NCBI RefSeq assembly: GCF_002844235.1
Contig: NZ_PGTS01000007.1
Coordinates: 62,001 to 126,000 of the forward strand
Direction of reading: 5' to 3'
DNA length: 64,000 nt
From: Thalassospira povalilytica
Lineage (GTDB): Bacteria > Pseudomonadota > Alphaproteobacteria > Rhodospirillales > Thalassospiraceae
Both the position numbers and the translations under genes were made by a program. The notes under the pieces are model-generated. The model was not told where the DNA came from and ran no database searches. It worked only from the letters and a program-made list of their open reading frames with translations. Shown in pieces: positions 16,752 through 25,442 of the stretch. Within the stretch, counting starts at the first letter, position 1. Each line of letters starts with the position of its first letter.

Positions 16752-19723
16752 CCAGTTTCCGGATTGATGGCGGTACGTTGATTGACCGCGATGATGTGCG
16801 TGAATTCACCTTTAACGGCGAGAGGCTTCGCGGTTTTGGCGGGGATACGGTTGCATCGGCCTTGCTTGCCAATGGCAGGCAACTGGTCGGGCGCAGTTTC
16901 AAATATCACCGCCCGCGTGGCATTCTGACCGCCGGGGCGGCAGAACCCAATGCACTTTTGACCATCGGGCGCGATGGGCGGCGTGATCCCAATACGCGGG
17001 CGACCATGGCCGAGCTGTTTGACGGGCTGGAGGCCCGATCACAGAATTGCTGGCCGAATGTGGATTTTGATATCGGGGCGATGAATGGTCTTTTGGGGCC
17101 GCTTTTGGGGGCAGGGTTCTATTACAAGACATTCATGTGGCCCGCGGCATTCTGGGAAAAGGTTTATGAACCGCTGATCCGCAAGGCCGCCGGTCTTGGC
17201 CGGGCAAGCTATGATCCCGATCCGGGGTCTTATGAAAAATGCTGGGCGCATTGTGATGTTCTGGTGATCGGGGCCGGCCCGGCCGGACTTGCCGCGGCAC
17301 TGACCGCCGGACGAGCAGGGGCACGGGTGATCATTGCCGATGAGGGCGCGCAGCTTGGCGGCGGGATGCTGGCCGAAGGCGGGATGATCGGCAATAAACC
17401 CGCCGATGCGGTTCTGGCCGATATGGTGGGGGAATTGCATGCCCTGCCCAATGTCGAGGTGAAAAAACGCACCACTGTTTTCGGGGCCTATGACGATCAG
17501 GTCTTTGCCGCGGTCGAGCAGGTGCAAAAGCATCTGTCTGACGCGGCGATCAATCCCGACCGGGCGATGGAACGGCTTTGGCGGATTGTTGCCAAGCAGG
17601 TCATTCTGGCCACCGGGGCCGAGGAACGCCCGATTGTGTTTGGCGGCAATGACCGACCCGGCGTGATGACGGCGGGCGCGATGCGGACCTACCTGAATGC
17701 GTTTGGTGTCGCACCGGGCAAGCAGGTTGCGCTTTTTGCCAATAACAATCAGGCCTATCAGACCGCGATGGACCTTGAGGCAAGGGGGATCGAGGTTGCA
17801 GCGATCATTGATCCGCGCAAATGCCCCGATATCGATTATGGTGGCAAGGCGCGCCTGATTGCAGGGGCCATGGTCCGTGATACGGCGGGGCGCAAGGCGA
17901 TCAAATCGATTGCCGTGCGTCATGATGATGGCCGTGATGAAATGATTGCGGTTGATGCGCTGGCGGTTTCGGGCGGTTATAGCCCGATTGTGCATCTGGC
18001 CTGTCATCGCGGGGCAAGGCCGGTCTGGTCGGATGAACATGTTGGTTTCATGCCGCCCGAAAATTGCGATGGCATGGTGCCCGCCGGGGCGGTTGCCGGA
18101 AAGGCCGGGATCGCATCGTGCTTTGTCGCCGGTGCGACGGCCGCAGTTTCGGTGTTGAATGCGCTTGGATTAAATGCCGCGCCAGCAGGTTTGCCCGATA
18201 CGCAAACAGCCGATGATATCGCGCAGGGAACGGTTGCGATCTGGTCGGTGCCATCAAGCAAAGGCAAGGCATTTGTTGATTATCAGAACGATGTGACGGC
18301 GGGTGATATCAATCTTGCGATGCGCGAAGGTTATGATCACGTCGAACTTGCCAAGCGCTATACCACCAACGGCATGGCGACCGATCAGGGCAAGACATCG
18401 AATGTGAATGCGATTGGCATTCTTGCCCAAAACAAGGGGGTATCGCCCGGCGCAATCGGCACCACGACATTCCGCCCGTTCTATACGCCGGTGTCGTTTG
18501 GCGCCCTTGTTGGCGCATCAAAGGGGTTTGAATTCCAGCCGGTGCGCAAATCGCCACTGCATGGCTGGGCCGAACGCAACGGGGCGAAATTTGTTGAAAC
18601 CGGGCTTTGGTACAGATCAAGCTGGTTCCCGAAAGACGGCGAGACATTCTGGCGCGACAGTGTCGATCGCGAAGTCATGAATGTGCGCGAAAATGTCGGG
18701 ATTTGCGATGTTTCGACCCTTGGCAAGATCGAGATTTTTGGTGCGGATGCGGCAGAATTCCTGAACCGGGTTTATTGCAATGCCTTCCTTAAATTGCCGG
18801 TTGGCAAGGCGCGCTATGGCATCATGCTGCGCGAGGATGGCTTGGTGTATGATGACGGCACGACCAGTTGTTTGGCCGAAAATCATTACTTCATGACCAC
18901 CACAACCGCCCTTGCGGCGGGGGTTTTGACCCATCTTGAATTTTGTGCGCAGGTGTTGTGGCCCGATCTTGATGTGCGGCTGGCATCGGCGACCGATCAA
19001 TGGGCGCAGATGGCCATTGCCGGGCCACGGGCCCGTGATGTTTTGGCCAAGATCATTGATGACGATATTTCAAATGATGCCTTCCCGTTCCTGGCAGCGC
19101 GTGACGTTTCGATGTTTGGCGGGCGGTTGACCGGGCGGTTGTTCCGAATTTCGTTTTCGGGCGAGCTTGCCTATGAAATTGCGGTTCCGGCCGGATATGG
19201 CGAAAGCGTTGCCGATGCCATCATGGTGGCGGGCAAGGAATTTGACATTGCGCCCTATGGCACCGAGGCGCTTGGCGTCATGCGGATTGAAAAGGGCCAT
19301 GTCACCCATGCCGAGATCAATGGCACGGTGACGCCGGCCGATCTTGGCATGGGGCGGATGGTATCAGCCAAGAAGGATGATTTCATCGGCCGGGTGATGA
19401 ATATGCGCGAAGGGCTTGTTGACCCGATGCGCCCGGCACTTGTTGGCATCAAGCCGAAATCACTGGCGGATAAATTCGCCACCGGGTCGCATATCCTGAA
19501 AATCGGGGATGAGGTCAGCCTTGCCAATGATCAGGGCTATGTGACGTCGATGTGTTATTCGCCAAACCTTGGTCATGCGATTGGCCTGGCGCTGGTGAAA
19601 GGCGGGCCGGAACGGTATGGTGAAGAAGTCGTCATCTGGAACGGTCTGGCCGGGACCAGCATTACCGGCATCCTGTGCAATCCGGCCTTTGTCGATCCAG
19701 AGAATGAGAAGCTCCATGCGTGA
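16748..19723 (+). CDS. mgdC: sarcosine oxidase alpha-type subunit, probable MgdC
   Basis: A 991-residue large subunit. The N-terminal domain resembles a 2Fe-2S fold that lacks the cluster cysteines (HRPRGILTAGAAEPNALL), followed by an NAD-binding domain with VLVIGAGPAGLAAALTAGRA at about residue 170 and a second dinucleotide domain. The C-terminal 380 residues are a GcvT-type folate-binding domain (NVGICDVSTLGKIEIFGADA; GTEALGVMRIEKGHV), where the oxidised methyl group is handed to tetrahydrofolate. It overlaps mgdB by four bases. Length equals SoxA/MgdC proteins, with no sign of damage. Confidence 0.9.
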   Translation: MTSFRIDGGTLIDRDDVREFTFNGERLRGFGGDTVASALLANGRQLVGRSFKYHRPRGILTAGAAEPNALLTIGRDGRRDPNTRATMAELFDGLEARSQNCWPNVDFDIGAMNGLLGPLLGAGFYYKTFMWPAAFWEKVYEPLIRKAAGLGRASYDPDPGSYEKCWAHCDVLVIGAGPAGLAAALTAGRAGARVIIADEGAQLGGGMLAEGGMIGNKPADAVLADMVGELHALPNVEVKKRTTVFGAYDDQVFAAVEQVQKHLSDAAINPDRAMERLWRIVAKQVILATGAEERPIVFGGNDRPGVMTAGAMRTYLNAFGVAPGKQVALFANNNQAYQTAMDLEARGIEVAAIIDPRKCPDIDYGGKARLIAGAMVRDTAGRKAIKSIAVRHDDGRDEMIAVDALAVSGGYSPIVHLACHRGARPVWSDEHVGFMPPENCDGMVPAGAVAGKAGIASCFVAGATAAVSVLNALGLNAAPAGLPDTQTADDIAQGTVAIWSVPSSKGKAFVDYQNDVTAGDINLAMREGYDHVELAKRYTTNGMATDQGKTSNVNAIGILAQNKGVSPGAIGTTTFRPFYTPVSFGALVGASKGFEFQPVRKSPLHGWAERNGAKFVETGLWYRSSWFPKDGETFWRDSVDREVMNVRENVGICDVSTLGKIEIFGADAAEFLNRVYCNAFLKLPVGKARYGIMLREDGLVYDDGTTSCLAENHYFMTTTTALAAGVLTHLEFCAQVLWPDLDVRLASATDQWAQMAIAGPRARDVLAKIIDDDISNDAFPFLAARDVSMFGGRLTGRLFRISFSGELAYEIAVPAGYGESVADAIMVAGKEFDIAPYGTEALGVMRIEKGHVTHAEINGTVTPADLGMGRMVSAKKDDFIGRVMNMREGLVDPMRPALVGIKPKSLADKFATGSHILKIGDEVSLANDQGYVTSMCYSPNLGHAIGLALVKGGPERYGEEVVIWNGLAGTSITGILCNPAFVDPENEKLHA

Positions 19724-20285
19724 TTTTCCGTTAAATAACGTATCGCCCTTTGCCACCATGCCGGACGGGCAGGCGCATGGCGCCATCCATATTGCACCGG
19801 TCAGAACGGGCTTTGTCTTTCATGTTCTGGGGCAGGCGACAGGAACAATCGATCAGACCCGTCAGCAGCAGCTTCAAAAGATGATGGATGCGATTGCGCC
19901 GGATCTGGGCGGGGAGCTTCGGGTATTATCGCCCGGTCAGTGGTTCTGGGTCGGGGAAAATGATGTGTCGCAAGGCCGGTTTGGTGAAATCGCCGGGCAG
20001 CTTCCGGGTGAATTCGCCCTTTCGGATCAGACCCATGGCCGGGTGCGGTTACGCGTTACAGGGGCGCGGGTATGTGATGTTCTGGCCAAGGGGGTGATGA
20101 TTGACCTTGATGAAGGTATCTTTGGTGTCGGGCAATCGGCGATGACCCAGATCGGGCATATCGGGGCGATGGTCACGCGCCTTGATCGCGACAGTTTTGA
20201 AATCACGGTCCTGCGCAGCTTTGCCGACAGCCTGTGGCACGAGCTTCATCACATGGCCGCCGAATTCAACGGGCCGCATTCCTGA
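19716..20285 (+). CDS. mgdD: sarcosine oxidase gamma-type subunit, probable MgdD
   Basis: A 189-residue SoxG-type subunit. I chose ATG 19716, which overlaps the alpha-subunit stop by eight bases and has AGAAG upstream; ATG 19704 would add four residues. GELRVLSPGQWFWVGE, DQTHGRVRLRVTGARVCDVL and HIGAMVTRLDRDSFEITVLRS match the family pattern. It completes the four-subunit enzyme. The family is poorly conserved, so the call rests largely on operon position and these segments. Confidence 0.85.
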   Translation: MRDFPLNNVSPFATMPDGQAHGAIHIAPVRTGFVFHVLGQATGTIDQTRQQQLQKMMDAIAPDLGGELRVLSPGQWFWVGENDVSQGRFGEIAGQLPGEFALSDQTHGRVRLRVTGARVCDVLAKGVMIDLDEGIFGVGQSAMTQIGHIGAMVTRLDRDSFEITVLRSFADSLWHELHHMAAEFNGPHS

Positions 20286-20334
20286 AACGCGGTGGTGTAT
20301 GCATCGATGAAGCCGGTTTTTTGATCCCGTGACC

Positions 20335-20348
20335 TTGTGATGTCACAA
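20335..20348. promoter_or_regulatory. TTGTGATGTCACAA palindrome before the dienelactone-hydrolase-type gene
   Basis: A perfect 14-base palindrome 52 bases upstream of the next gene start. The arms look like CRP/FNR half-sites (TTGTGA, TCACAA) but the spacer is only two bases instead of six, so a different regulator is more likely. Confidence 0.35.
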
Positions 20349-20399
20349 TCAGGGCATAACTGATTGGGCACAAAGATCAAAACAAGGAGGTTGATTGCG

Positions 20400-21092
20400 A
20401 TGACAAAGCTTGCTGTGAGCACCCCGGACGGGAATTTCGAGGCCTATGTGGCGATGCCGGCGAAACTTCCGGCACCGGTTGTTGTGGTGATCCAGGAAAT
20501 TTTTGGCGTCAATGCGGTGATGCGCGGCATTGCCGACGATTATGCCAAGCAGGGCTATATCGCGGTATGTCCGGACCTGTTCTGGCGGATCGAGCCGGGG
20601 ATTGATATCACCGATCAGACCGAAGAAGAATGGAAGCAGGCATTCGGCTATTATCAGGCATTTGATGTCGATAAGGGCGTTGAAGACATTGCCGCAACCA
20701 TGAAGGCCGCGCGCGGGATCGAAGGGGCCAATGGCAAGGTCGGGGTTGTCGGTTTCTGCCTTGGCGGATTGCTGACTTTCCTGTCGGCCACGCGGACCGA
20801 TGGCGATGCCTTTGCCGCCTATTACGGTGGCGGCATGAATAATTACATGAACGAGGCCGATAACATCAAAAAGCCGCTGATCGTGCATCTGGCGGGCAAT
20901 GATGAATATATCCCGGCCGAGGCCCAGGACGTGATCAAGGAAGCACTTGGCGATCATCCGCTGACCGAGCTTCATATCTATCCGGGGCGCGATCATGCCT
21001 TTGCGCGTAAGGGCGGGGCCCATTATGACGAGGCCGATGCCAATACGGCAAATGCGCGCACGGCGGAATTCTTTGAAGCCAATCTGGTTTGA
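20400..21092 (+). CDS. dienelactone hydrolase family protein
   Basis: A 230-residue alpha/beta hydrolase. ATG 20400 follows AAGGAGG at nine bases. The nucleophile is Cys in GVVGFCLGGLLTFL; the Asp is in HLAGNDEYIPAE and the His in YPGRDHAFARKGG, giving the Cys-Asp-His triad of dienelactone hydrolases. IQEIFGVNAVMRGIADDYA is the conserved N-terminal segment with the active-site Glu. The natural substrate is unknown, as this family is often named by homology only. It stands alone between a palindrome and a terminator. Confidence 0.88.
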   Translation: MTKLAVSTPDGNFEAYVAMPAKLPAPVVVVIQEIFGVNAVMRGIADDYAKQGYIAVCPDLFWRIEPGIDITDQTEEEWKQAFGYYQAFDVDKGVEDIAATMKAARGIEGANGKVGVVGFCLGGLLTFLSATRTDGDAFAAYYGGGMNNYMNEADNIKKPLIVHLAGNDEYIPAEAQDVIKEALGDHPLTELHIYPGRDHAFARKGGAHYDEADANTANARTAEFFEANLV

Positions 21093-21117
21093 TTCAGCAA
21101 TAATGTGCCAAACGACA

Positions 21118-21146
21118 AAGGGCTGCGAAATTCGCAGCCCTTTTTG
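21118..21146. terminator. Rho-independent terminator between converging genes
   Basis: AAAGGGCTGCGAA pairs with TTCGCAGCCCTTT in an almost loop-free 26-base palindrome, followed by TT; the A-rich left flank lets it work on both strands, for the hydrolase and the deacetylase genes. Confidence 0.75.
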
Positions 21147-21187
21147 TATTTGTGCGGTGATTTGTATATTGGCGGTGACTGGGCCGG

Positions 21188-22366
21188 TTACTTGACCAGA
21201 ACGGCCAGCAATTTATCGAGAAACACTTCGCAGCGGCCCAACTGATCAAGTTCGATGAACTCGTCCGGTTTGTGGGCCTGTTCGATATTGCCCGGACCAC
21301 AAACCACGGTCGGAATATCACCCATGGCGGAAAAGACGCCGGCTTCTGTACCGAAGCTGACCTTGCCCGTCGTGTTGGCACCGGTCAGCGCCATGACCAG
21401 TTTGGTGACTTCCTCGTCATCGCCGGTGGCAAGACCGGGCATGTCGGAAATGACTTCGATCTCGACCCCGACATCGTCATAGGTTTCGCGCATTTCCGGG
21501 ATCAACGTATTGTCGAGATAATCGAAAATCCTGGCCTTGAGCGCGTCGCGATCATCATTGGGCAGATTGCGGAATTCAAAATCGACAAAGCAGTTTTGCG
21601 GAATGATGTTCAGCTGGGTGCCGCCCTTGATCACGCCGGTATGGAAGGTGGTGTGATTGGGGGTGAATTCATCGTCATGCGGGCCTTCATCGCGGCATTG
21701 ACGGCCCAGCTTGCGCAGGAAGACCACAAATTCCGAGGCGAACTCAACAGCGTTAACACCTTCGCCCGGAAGCGATGAATGCCCCGATCGGCCGGTGAAA
21801 TGGGCACGGGCGGAATATTTGCCTTTGTGCTGGGTGATGACCTTCATCTCGGTCGGTTCACCAACGATGCACATGGCCGGTTTGTGGGGCAGGTTGTTGA
21901 TCGCCTCGACCAGACTTGGCACGCCAAGGCATCCGACTTCCTCGTCATAGGTGAAGGCCAGATGGATCGGCACGCGCAGATCGGCGTTTTTGAAAGTTTC
22001 GGCCTTGGCCAGCAGACAGGCGAGGAACCCCTTCATATCGCATGATCCGCGGCCATAAAGTTTGCCGTCGCGGATATCGATGTCATAGGGATCGGATGCC
22101 CAGTTCTGGCCTTCGGTCGGGACCACGTCACTGTGACCTGACAGGATCACGCCGCCATTCACGGCCGGACCGATGGTGGCATAGAGATTGGCCTTGGTGT
22201 TGCTGTCATCGCGAACAACAAGGGTTTCATAGCCAAGCCCGTCGAGGAAGGCTTTGACTTCTTCGATCAGGGCCATGTTCGGGGTCATGCTGACCGACGG
22301 GTGGGCAATCAGTTTGCGGCACCAGTCGATGGTGTCTTGTGACGGTGCAAGTGCGGCGGTGGTCAT
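21188..22366 (-). CDS. argE: acetylornithine deacetylase (M20 family)
   Basis: A 392-residue zinc amidohydrolase. The metal-binding pattern is present: [11 protein letters not shown] (His and Asp), [14 protein letters not shown] (bridging Asp), [11 protein letters not shown] (catalytic Glu pair). The dimerisation-domain segment [19 protein letters not shown] follows. It would remove the acetyl group from N-acetylornithine in arginine synthesis, or act on a related N-acyl amino acid. It begins with an ATGA overlap onto the NAD kinase gene upstream. ArgE versus a related deacylase cannot be settled by eye, and no other arg gene is nearby. Confidence 0.85.
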   Translation of the reverse strand: MTTAALAPSQDTIDWCRKLIAHPSVSMTPNMALIEEVKAFLDGLGYETLVVRDDSNTKANLYATIGPAVNGGVILSGHSDVVPTEGQNWASDPYDIDIRDGKLYGRGSCDMKGFLACLLAKAETFKNADLRVPIHLAFTYDEEVGCLGVPSLVEAINNLPHKPAMCIVGEPTEMKVITQHKGKYSARAHFTGRSGHSSLPGEGVNAVEFASEFVVFLRKLGRQCRDEGPHDDEFTPNHTTFHTGVIKGGTQLNIIPQNCFVDFEFRNLPNDDRDALKARIFDYLDNTLIPEMRETYDDVGVEIEVISDMPGLATGDDEEVTKLVMALTGANTTGKVSFGTEAGVFSAMGDIPTVVCGPGNIEQAHKPDEFIELDQLGRCEVFLDKLLAVLVK

Positions 22367-23136
22367 TCGACGAATTGTTCCTTAAGGATACGCTCTTCGA
22401 GATTATGTTCGGGATCAAATAGCAATTTGATCTTCATGTTGCGATCTTCGCGGATCTTCACATGGGACACATCGCGGACCTCGGTATAGTCGGCCACGGC
22501 AGAAACCGGGCGTTTTTCCGGGTTTTCGATGGTAAAGACAACTTCGGCCCCGTGCGGCAGCAACGCACCGCGCCAGCGACGCGGGCGAAACGGGCTGATC
22601 GGTGTTAAGGCCAGCAAACCACTGCCCATCGGCAGGATCGGACCATGGGCCGACAGGTTATAGGCCGTGCTGCCCGCAGGGGTGCAGACAAGTGCGCCAT
22701 CACAAACCAGTTCGGCCAGACGTTCAACCCCGTCGACCTTGATGCGCAATTTGGCGGCCTGACGGGTTTCACGCAAAAGGGAAACTTCGTTGATCGCAAG
22801 CGCGCACATGCTTTCGCCGGAAACCGTGTGGGCTTCCATCTGAAGGGGGTGAAGTTCGACGGTCTGGGCTTCGGTGATGCGGTCAATCAGATCCATCTCG
22901 CGGAATTCATTCATCAGAAAACCGACCGTGCCGCGGTTCATGCCATAGATCGGAACTTTCCGGCCCATATAGCGGTGCAGGGTTTCAAGCATGAAGCCGT
23001 CCCCGCCAAGGGCGACAATCACATCGGCCTTGTCGGGCGCAATGTGGCCATAACGATGTTTCAGCCGATACATCGCATCCTGTGCGATTTTGGTCTCGGC
23101 CGCGACAAAGGCGATGGAATCAAGCTGCATCTGCAT
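22363..23136 (-). CDS. nadK: NAD kinase
   Basis: A 257-residue protein from the ATG at 23136, which gives the usual alphaproteobacterial length; the open frame extends 29 codons further to an ATG at 23223. The GGDG motif ([16 protein letters not shown]) and the [17 protein letters not shown] segment identify the NAD kinase family, which phosphorylates NAD to NADP with ATP. The [12 protein letters not shown] segment is also typical. It overlaps the deacetylase gene by four bases. Full length, no missing motif. Confidence 0.93.
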   Translation of the reverse strand: MQMQLDSIAFVAAETKIAQDAMYRLKHRYGHIAPDKADVIVALGGDGFMLETLHRYMGRKVPIYGMNRGTVGFLMNEFREMDLIDRITEAQTVELHPLQMEAHTVSGESMCALAINEVSLLRETRQAAKLRIKVDGVERLAELVCDGALVCTPAGSTAYNLSAHGPILPMGSGLLALTPISPFRPRRWRGALLPHGAEVVFTIENPEKRPVSAVADYTEVRDVSHVKIREDRNMKIKLLFDPEHNLEERILKEQFVE

Positions 23137-23291
23137 GTCCGACGGGTAATTGGGGCGCGCCCATAAACGAGCATTTCCAACAATAGAGTATGCTTTGCAT
23201 TGAATTGCAAGGGGCTGCGTCATCGATCATGTCACACAGCGCATGCAATATACAGGTAGTCAGGTTGACCAGTGCGCGAAAAGAGAGGAAC

Positions 23292-23319
23292 CTGAAACTT
23301 ATCAATAATTTCGTTTCAG
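23292..23319. promoter_or_regulatory. 28-bp inverted repeat upstream of the TetR-type gene
   Basis: CTGAAAC (23292-23298) and GTTTCAG (23313-23319) form a perfect seven-base inverted repeat with a 14-base AT-rich centre, ending 22 bases before the regulator's start. This is a fitting autoregulatory operator for a TetR protein. Confidence 0.45.
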
Positions 23320-23341
23320 CAGTCATTTTCAGATTGGCGCA

Positions 23342-24082
23342 ATGACCAAAGAACCATTCAGCATCACAGCGGCACTTTCGCGGATCACCCGTGCGGATGA
23401 TCAATATGATGACGGGACGCTTGAGGTGGATGAAGGCATGGAGGTCGATGCGCTGTCAGAAGGCGCACTTGTGCCCAAGCGGGTGCGCGATCCCGATCTG
23501 ACCCGCCAGAAACTTCTTGATGCGGCCTTTGGCGAAATCCGCCGGGCTGGGTTTGGCGGAGCATCGATTGCCAATATCCTGGATGTCAGCGGCTGTACCA
23601 AAGGGGCGCTGTATCATCATTTTTCCGGCAAGGCCAAGCTGGTCAATGCGGTGATCGAGGAATGCCTGCCGGGCTATGTCGATCAGGTGTGGCTTGCCGA
23701 GCTTGAAGATGTGGATGACGTCCTGCCGGTCATGATGGGGCAGGTCGACCGGCTTGGCCGTCATGATGCGCCCGAACTGCTTGAAGGCGGCTGCCCGCTG
23801 GCACGGTTGGCATCGGGGGCAGGCGAACTTGACGAAGGATTGCGCAAACGGATTGACGGTGTTTACCGCTATTGGCGGCGTGGCCTGGCATCGCAGATCG
23901 GCAAGGCGCAATTCAACAAGACCGTGCGAACCGATATCGAACCATCGGCGGTGGCGGAATTTGTCATCGCGTCCCTGCACGGGTTTTTGACCCGCCCGCC
24001 AGCCTTGCGCACCCGGGAAACCCAGGATGCCTTTGCGCGCGAGTTTGCCCGTTATCTGAATAACCTGCGTCCGGTAGCCTAG
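23342..24082 (+). CDS. TetR/AcrR-family transcriptional regulator
   Basis: A 246-residue regulator. The helix-turn-helix domain spans about residues 52-100: RQKLLDAAFGEIRRAGFGGA, IANILDVSGCTKGALYHHFS, GKAKLVNAVIEECL. An acidic extension of about 45 residues precedes it, longer than the usual TetR lead. The C-terminal ligand domain has the LEGGCPLARLASGAGELDEGLR segment seen in a TetR subfamily. It is divergent from NAD kinase; the next gene is the secreted rhodanese 313 bases on. Its target is not evident. Confidence 0.87.
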   Translation: MTKEPFSITAALSRITRADDQYDDGTLEVDEGMEVDALSEGALVPKRVRDPDLTRQKLLDAAFGEIRRAGFGGASIANILDVSGCTKGALYHHFSGKAKLVNAVIEECLPGYVDQVWLAELEDVDDVLPVMMGQVDRLGRHDAPELLEGGCPLARLASGAGELDEGLRKRIDGVYRYWRRGLASQIGKAQFNKTVRTDIEPSAVAEFVIASLHGFLTRPPALRTRETQDAFAREFARYLNNLRPVA

Positions 24083-24395
24083 AACAATCTGTTTGGAATA
24101 TCCCGGCCCCGCACGGTTCGGTTTGGCGATGTTTTACGGCGTTCCATCGCTTGAACGGTGCCCCGCATCGCCCTTGCGCGCGGTGGTTTGCCAAACAATC
24201 CACCAAACACGACCAAAACGATCCAATCCAAATTGAAACTGTAGTGGGGAAACCTTGCACGGTTCCCGTCCATTAACCGGCCTGATAATTTTAAACAAAA
24301 AAATAGTGTATTAATTGAAATATTGACATTTTTCTGTGGGTGATTACATCTCTTTCACAGTTTCATGAATTTTTCGACATATGGAGACAGGCCCC
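24083..24395. other. 313-bp intergenic region upstream of the sulfurtransferase operon
   Basis: No gene is seen. The last 110 bases are AT-rich with a TTGACA at 24323-24328 that could be a -35 element for the rhodanese gene; the matching -10 is weak. No terminator was seen for the TetR gene. Confidence 0.4.
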
Positions 24396-25319
24396 ATGCG
24401 CTCTCTCATTCTTTCTGCTGTTGCAGTGGTGGCATTTGCCTTTGCTGGAAATGCTGCCCAGGCCGAGCGCCTGACGGAAAAGCCGCTGGTTGATGCCAAC
24501 TGGGTTGAAGCAAACCTCGATAATCCGTCGCTGGTGGTTGTTGATATCCGTTCGATGACCAAGGAAGGCAGCCCCTATGACGCCGGTCACATTCCGGGAT
24601 CGGTTTATGCGCCTTATGGCAAGTTCGGCTGGCGTGCCAAGGTCAATGATGTTGTCGGCATGTTGCCGCCTTTGGATGTGATTTCAAAGCGCATCGGGTC
24701 GCTTGGCATCGACAATGACAAACAGGTCGTGGTTGTCCCGGCCGGTCAGAACAGCTCGGACTTCGGGGCTGCAACCCGTGTTTATTGGACCTTCAAGGTT
24801 CTGGGCCATGATGCGGTAACCATTCTTGATGGTGGCCAGCGCGCATGGCTTGCCGCAGGCAAGGCGGTTTCGACCGATGCGGTCGCACCTGATGCGGTTG
24901 CGTTCAATGTCAATTTCCGTCCGGAACTTCTTGCCACGGCAGAAGACGTTGCCAAGGCACGTGAAAACGGTGTTGCGCTGATTGATGCCCGCCCGGAATC
25001 ACAGTTCAAGGGCGAAACCAAAAGCGGCGTAGTCGCACGTGCCGGTGCGGTTCCGGGTGCAAAGAACATTTCGCAGTCGGAATTCTATAGCGATCAGGAA
25101 GGTGCATTTGTTGCATCGGACGTGATTGAATCGCTGGTTTCGGATGCCGGTGTCGACAAGGATGCCAAGGAAATCACCTATTGCAATACCGGTCACTGGG
25201 CGTCGGTCGCATGGTTCGGTCTGTCCGAAGTGATGGGCAACAAGAACACCGCGATGTATGATGGTTCCATGACCGAATGGGCTGCTGATCCGAACCGTGA
25301 AATGGTTGTTTCGGAATAA
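24396..25319 (+). CDS. secreted two-domain rhodanese-like sulfurtransferase
   Basis: A 307-residue protein with a clear signal peptide (MRSLILSAVAVVAFAFAG, cleavage after AQA at about residue 23), so periplasmic. Two rhodanese domains: the first (about 30-165) has VVVPAGQNSSDFGAATRVYW and lacks the active Cys; the second (about 175-300) carries Cys263 in EITYCNTGHWAS, the persulfide-forming residue. It is the layout of thiosulfate or 3-mercaptopyruvate sulfurtransferases. It lies 123 bases before a YeeE/YedE transporter and an NPC-repeat protein, suggesting one sulfur-handling unit. Thiosulfate is the likely donor, but this is inferred. Confidence 0.88.
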   Translation: MRSLILSAVAVVAFAFAGNAAQAERLTEKPLVDANWVEANLDNPSLVVVDIRSMTKEGSPYDAGHIPGSVYAPYGKFGWRAKVNDVVGMLPPLDVISKRIGSLGIDNDKQVVVVPAGQNSSDFGAATRVYWTFKVLGHDAVTILDGGQRAWLAAGKAVSTDAVAPDAVAFNVNFRPELLATAEDVAKARENGVALIDARPESQFKGETKSGVVARAGAVPGAKNISQSEFYSDQEGAFVASDVIESLVSDAGVDKDAKEITYCNTGHWASVAWFGLSEVMGNKNTAMYDGSMTEWAADPNREMVVSE

Positions 25320-25442
25320 TTCCGGAATTCATATCAGCCCTGAAGGCACAGACATTTTGGACGGAATCGGGTTTGCCCCGGTTCCGTTCGTGTTCGTGGG
25401 CTTTGACCCGACAGATTTCCTTTAACGTTACTGAGCGTCACC

